DNA of 64,000 nucleotides from Pseudoxanthomonas kaohsiungensis. GTDB taxonomy: Bacteria; Pseudomonadota; Gammaproteobacteria; Xanthomonadales; Xanthomonadaceae. Under the pieces are notes generated by a model. That model was not told where the DNA came from. It searched no databases and saw only the letters and a program-made list of their open reading frames with translations. The DNA lies in assembly GCF_010211765.1 (NCBI RefSeq), contig NZ_PDWO01000007.1:120615-184614 (forward strand), in the 5' to 3' direction. How positions within the stretch are numbered: position 1 is the first letter of the stretch; each line of letters opens with the position of its first letter. Of this stretch, positions 61,483-64,000 are shown in pieces. The position numbers were made by a program, and so were the translations under genes.

Positions 61483-62106
61483 TCATCCTTCCTGAGTCAG
61501 AGCAAGATAGGGGTTGTTGGGCGGTATTTCGGCGAGTGCCAAGGACCCATCTTCGAGGAGGTAGCCATGCAGTCGGCGGGACTTCCTCGGGCCCGTGACT
61601 TCACAGGTGCAAGTGTTCAGTCCTGGGCTGCTTTCGATGTAGCTGCAGCTTCTCGAAGCGCTTCTGCACCCACTGCCAATCCTGTTGATTCTCCTGCTTG
61701 GCGAGTGCGGCCACTTCGGGATGCTCCTGCGCATAGCGTGTGGAACACACCCGGGCTGACCAGGTAGGCCGTGTCATTCACCGTATGCACGAGTGCCTTC
61801 GCGTCGTTGATGATGAACCGTCGTGAGGCGATTCCCTGCTTCAGCCAAACCATGAACTGTTCCCCGGATGGCTTCGTTGCCGATGGCCCAGGCGTAGGCG
61901 CGGGTGCAGGCGATGGAATGGACGTCGCGGCTGTTGCTGGCGCGGGGGTGTGGAGGAACTCCTCGGCATCCTGGCCAACGCCGGCCGAATCACCCAAGCC
62001 CACCATCGCGAGCAAATCCTCCATGACGTCGGGCACGGGCTGGGCTGCGGGCGGTGAAACGATGGTGGTGCTGTCGCCCTCCCAAATCGGCCTCGGCACT
62101 ACCTGA
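61483..62106 (-). pseudogene. Decayed C-terminal end of a MobH-type (TraI_2) relaxase
   Basis: Three frames in turn give one protein. The first frame reads FMVWLKQGIASRRFIINDAKALVHTVNDTAYLVSPGVF. A second frame continues as YAQEHPEVAALAKQENQQDWQWVQKRFEKLQLH. A third ends with TCEVTGPRKSRRLHGYLLEDG and PPNNPYLAL. These are the hallmarks of the C-terminal domain of PFGI-1/ICEclc-type relaxases. Two frameshifts and the missing catalytic part make it a dead relic of another integrative element. Confidence 0.82.
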
Positions 62107-62283
62107 GCCGGAGACGATGTACGAGTTCGGCGGGCGGCGAAGCAAACCGAGGCAACTTATCAATTAAAGATCGTGATGGCGCACAACACTCGGTAGACGC
62201 CATCGATTCACAGCTTCGCAAGATCGAAGGGCAGAGCCTTGGGTATAAAGTGGCTCGTTCCTTCGGTCTTCTGGGGCGGTGAC

Positions 62284-63348
62284 TTACGCGACCTGCAGTG
62301 TCGGATAGTCTGTATAGCCCTTGGCGCCACCTGCGTAGAACGTGTTGGAGTCAGGCGCGTTCAGCGGTGCCTTGGCCCTGATGCGTGCGGGCAGGTCCGG
62401 GTTAGCCAGGAAGGCGGTGCCAAAGGCCACAGCGTCAAGCTTACCTTCGGCAATAGCTGCCTCTGCCTCATCAGCGCTGTAACCCATATTGCCCACCAAC
62501 ACACCCTTGTACTTTTCACGCGCTACGGGCATGACATCGGCCTTCTGCACGCCGAAGAAATCGGCGCGCATCACGTGCAGGTAGGCTAGCTTGAAGGCAT
62601 TGAGCCTATCGGCCACGAAGCCGATGAGGGCCAGCGGGTCGCTGTCTTTCATGCTGTTGAAGCTGTTGAGGGGCGACAGGCGCAGACCCACACGTTCGGA
62701 ACCGATCGCCTGGGTCACGGCAGTGAGTACCTCGAACAGCAAACGTGCACGGTTTTCCAGCGATCCGCCGTAAGCATCGGTGCGCTGGTTGGGCGTGTCG
62801 CGCAGAAACTGGTCAATCAGGTAGCCGTTGGCGCCGTGTACTTCCACACCATCAAAGCCGGCGGAAATGGCGTTGCGTGCGCCTTGAGCAAACGCAGCCA
62901 CGATGCCGGGAATCTCTTCGACGGTTAGGGGGCGGGGCACCGCGTGCGGCACCTTGCCTTGGGGCGTGTGGATCTCACCCTCAATAGCGGTGGCGCTGCT
63001 GGAGACAATGGGGGCGCCATCGGCAGCGCCAGGGTAGGCTGCGCGGCCAGCGTGCCAGATCTGCATGAAGATGCGTCCGCCCTTGGCGTGCACCGCGTCG
63101 GTCACCTGCCTCCAGGCTGCAATCTGCGCGTCGTTGTAGATGCCAGGCTCATTGACGAAGGCCGATGTACCGGGCGCCACCATGGTGCATTCGGAAATCA
63201 GCAGGCCGCCGGTGGCTCGCTGGCTGTAGTACTCGGCCATCAGCGCGTTGGGCATGTGGCCAGCGTCGGCACGGGCGCGTGTCAGTGGTGCCAGAAGGAT
63301 GCGGTTGGGCAGGGTGAGAGAACCTACTTGAAGTGGATTGAATAGCAT
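62284..63348 (-). CDS. Old-yellow-enzyme family NADH:flavin oxidoreductase
   Basis: 354 residues, NemA-like. TIM barrel starting MLFNPLQVGSLTLPNRILLAPLTRARA, active-site HGANGYLIDQFL (His-x-x-Asn pair), and C-terminal GNMGYSADEAEAAI for FMN phosphate. It reduces electrophiles such as N-ethylmaleimide, enones and nitro compounds. Divergent regulator genes of such enzymes are common, but the neighbour on the right is truncated. Confidence 0.92.
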   Translation of the reverse strand: MLFNPLQVGSLTLPNRILLAPLTRARADAGHMPNALMAEYYSQRATGGLLISECTMVAPGTSAFVNEPGIYNDAQIAAWRQVTDAVHAKGGRIFMQIWHAGRAAYPGAADGAPIVSSSATAIEGEIHTPQGKVPHAVPRPLTVEEIPGIVAAFAQGARNAISAGFDGVEVHGANGYLIDQFLRDTPNQRTDAYGGSLENRARLLFEVLTAVTQAIGSERVGLRLSPLNSFNSMKDSDPLALIGFVADRLNAFKLAYLHVMRADFFGVQKADVMPVAREKYKGVLVGNMGYSADEAEAAIAEGKLDAVAFGTAFLANPDLPARIRAKAPLNAPDSNTFYAGGAKGYTDYPTLQVA

Positions 63349-63558
63349 GTGGATGAGAACCCAGATTAGTGAACAGAAAACAGTGGTAAAGCTAACAGTA
63401 TTCCCAATACTCTGACCTTTGAAAGGTCACTGAAGACCATTTTGGCAAGGCTGGTGCTTTTGCACCCAACGCACGATGTGGTATACGCAAGTGGGTAAGC
63501 CTTTGCTTCCGACAGTTTCGCGGCTGTCTCCAGCCGTACATGCACCAAACGCCTTTGG

Positions 63559-63873
63559 TCATCCACCGCGTCGCAACTCCCTGACACCCCGGCCCAGCTT
63601 GCGGCGCAACAGGGCCCGCAGGGTCACCCCATCCGAGTACCCGACCTGTGCGGCGACCTGGTCGACGCTGGCGTTCCCGGTGCGCAAGAGATGGACGGCA
63701 TGCTCCACGCGCAGGTCCTGGAAATACGACAGCGGTGTCTTTCCCAAAACGCTTTGCAGCCGCCGCGCCAAGGTGCGCTCGCTTGTGCCCGCGGCGCTGG
63801 CCGCCTCGGCCAGCGAGAACCCCTGCGCGAGCCGACGTCTGGCCCAGCACTCGAAGCGCTCCACCATCGGGTC
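63559..63873 (-). pseudogene. AraC-family regulator, C-terminal domain only
   Basis: About 100 residues of the double helix-turn-helix: AEAASAAGTSERTLARRLQSVLGKTPLSYFQDLRVEHA and SVDQVAAQVGYSDGVTLRALLRRKLG. The whole N-terminal sensor domain is absent because an IS3-family end begins at 63874. The internal ATG at 63867 could still express the DNA-binding domain alone. Confidence 0.85.
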
Positions 63874-64000
63874 TGACCTGCCGGGTGATTTTCGGACCAG
63901 TTGAAAGTTGAGAGGATGGCTCCCGACAGAGCGAGGAGCCCATGCGCAAGTCCCGATTCACCGAAGACCAGATGGTCAAGATCCTCCGCGAGGCCGACAA
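63874..64000 (+). mobile_element. IS3-family element, left end, cut by window edge
   Basis: Begins with TGACCTGCCGGGTGATTTTC, an IS407-group-like terminal repeat, and carries an orfA start 68 bases in. It interrupts the AraC gene. Confidence 0.75.
63942..64000 (+). CDS. IS3-family OrfA (partial, runs off the window)
   Basis: ATG 63942 with GCGAGGAGCCC as ribosome site. The visible 19 residues (MRKSRFTEDQMVKILREAD) are the typical N-terminus of IS407-group OrfA helix-turn-helix proteins. Confidence 0.85.
   Translation, partial: MRKSRFTEDQMVKILREAD

Overview
The window is GC-rich, gene-dense DNA that reads as a large conjugative plasmid (or a plasmid-like integrative element) from a gammaproteobacterium. 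Codon use and gene types suggest the Xanthomonadaceae (Stenotrophomonas/Xanthomonas/Pseudoxanthomonas relatives). That taxonomic guess is inference: there is no rRNA, tRNA or chromosomal housekeeping block to anchor it. Only part of the element is visible, because the first gene (parA) and the last (an IS3 orfA) both run off the ends.

Layout. (1) 1-5.4 kb, maintenance region: a ParA ATPase cut by the left edge, a small partner overlapping it, an orphan ParB-like protein with two CACGTG-centred 16-18 bp palindromes next to its start, and a tyrosine recombinase next to a lox/dif-like inverted repeat. The gaps between these genes hold two families of iterated palindromes that alternate with each other (family A, AAATCAC/GTGATTT arms; family B, GCCCC-AATT-GGGGC). 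(2) 5.4-20.2 kb, one long rightward array: DotD, DotC, DotB and IcmT (type IVB secretion), then an actin-like ATPase with a small partner, then a type IVb pilus set in the order PilL-N-O-P-Q-R-S, PilT-type ATPase, PilV, PilM. Most neighbours overlap or nearly touch. (3) 20.2-31.6 kb: an AbiEi-like regulator and small unknowns, DotA on the minus strand, and a divergent operon starting with IcmW. That operon continues with secreted proteins (two of them paralogues rich in cysteine), a lipoprotein, an M23 peptidase, a HerA/TraC-like ATPase and a SLOG-type protein. (4) 31.6-40.5 kb: Fic protein, a small conserved protein, a type IIL (MmeI-like) restriction-methylase, a nucleotidyltransferase pair, and a leftward operon with a replicative DnaB helicase. 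A promoter and a two-hairpin leader precede that operon.

(5) 40.8-46.6 kb is insertion-sequence country: an intact IS5-family element with a CTAG target duplication, two broken IS5 copies around a zinc alcohol/formaldehyde dehydrogenase, and an IS5/IS1182-like element split by an IS3-family element (3-bp duplication CAC). (6) 46.6-61.4 kb is accessory cargo. It holds a LysR regulator with a divergent NTF2/GNAT/nitrilase set, then a formaldehyde-stress island: frmR, frmA, VOC protein, DUF3422 protein, frmB, NDH-2-type dehydrogenase, rarA, an NhaA-thioredoxin fusion, and a uvrA paralogue. (7) 61.5-64 kb: a decayed MobH-type relaxase tail from another integrative element, an old yellow enzyme, and an AraC regulator truncated by an IS3-family element that runs off the right edge.

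How it works together: regions 1 to 3 form segregation plus a Dot/Icm-like (IncI/MPF-I) conjugation machine with its own thin pilus. Region 4 supplies replication and defence or anti-defence functions. Regions 5 to 7 look like a cargo zone built by successive insertions, centred on formaldehyde detoxification and repair of the DNA and protein damage it causes. The other Dot/Icm parts (DotG, DotH, DotI, DotO, the coupling protein), the pilus prepilin peptidase, the active relaxase and the replication initiator were not seen here and probably lie outside the window.
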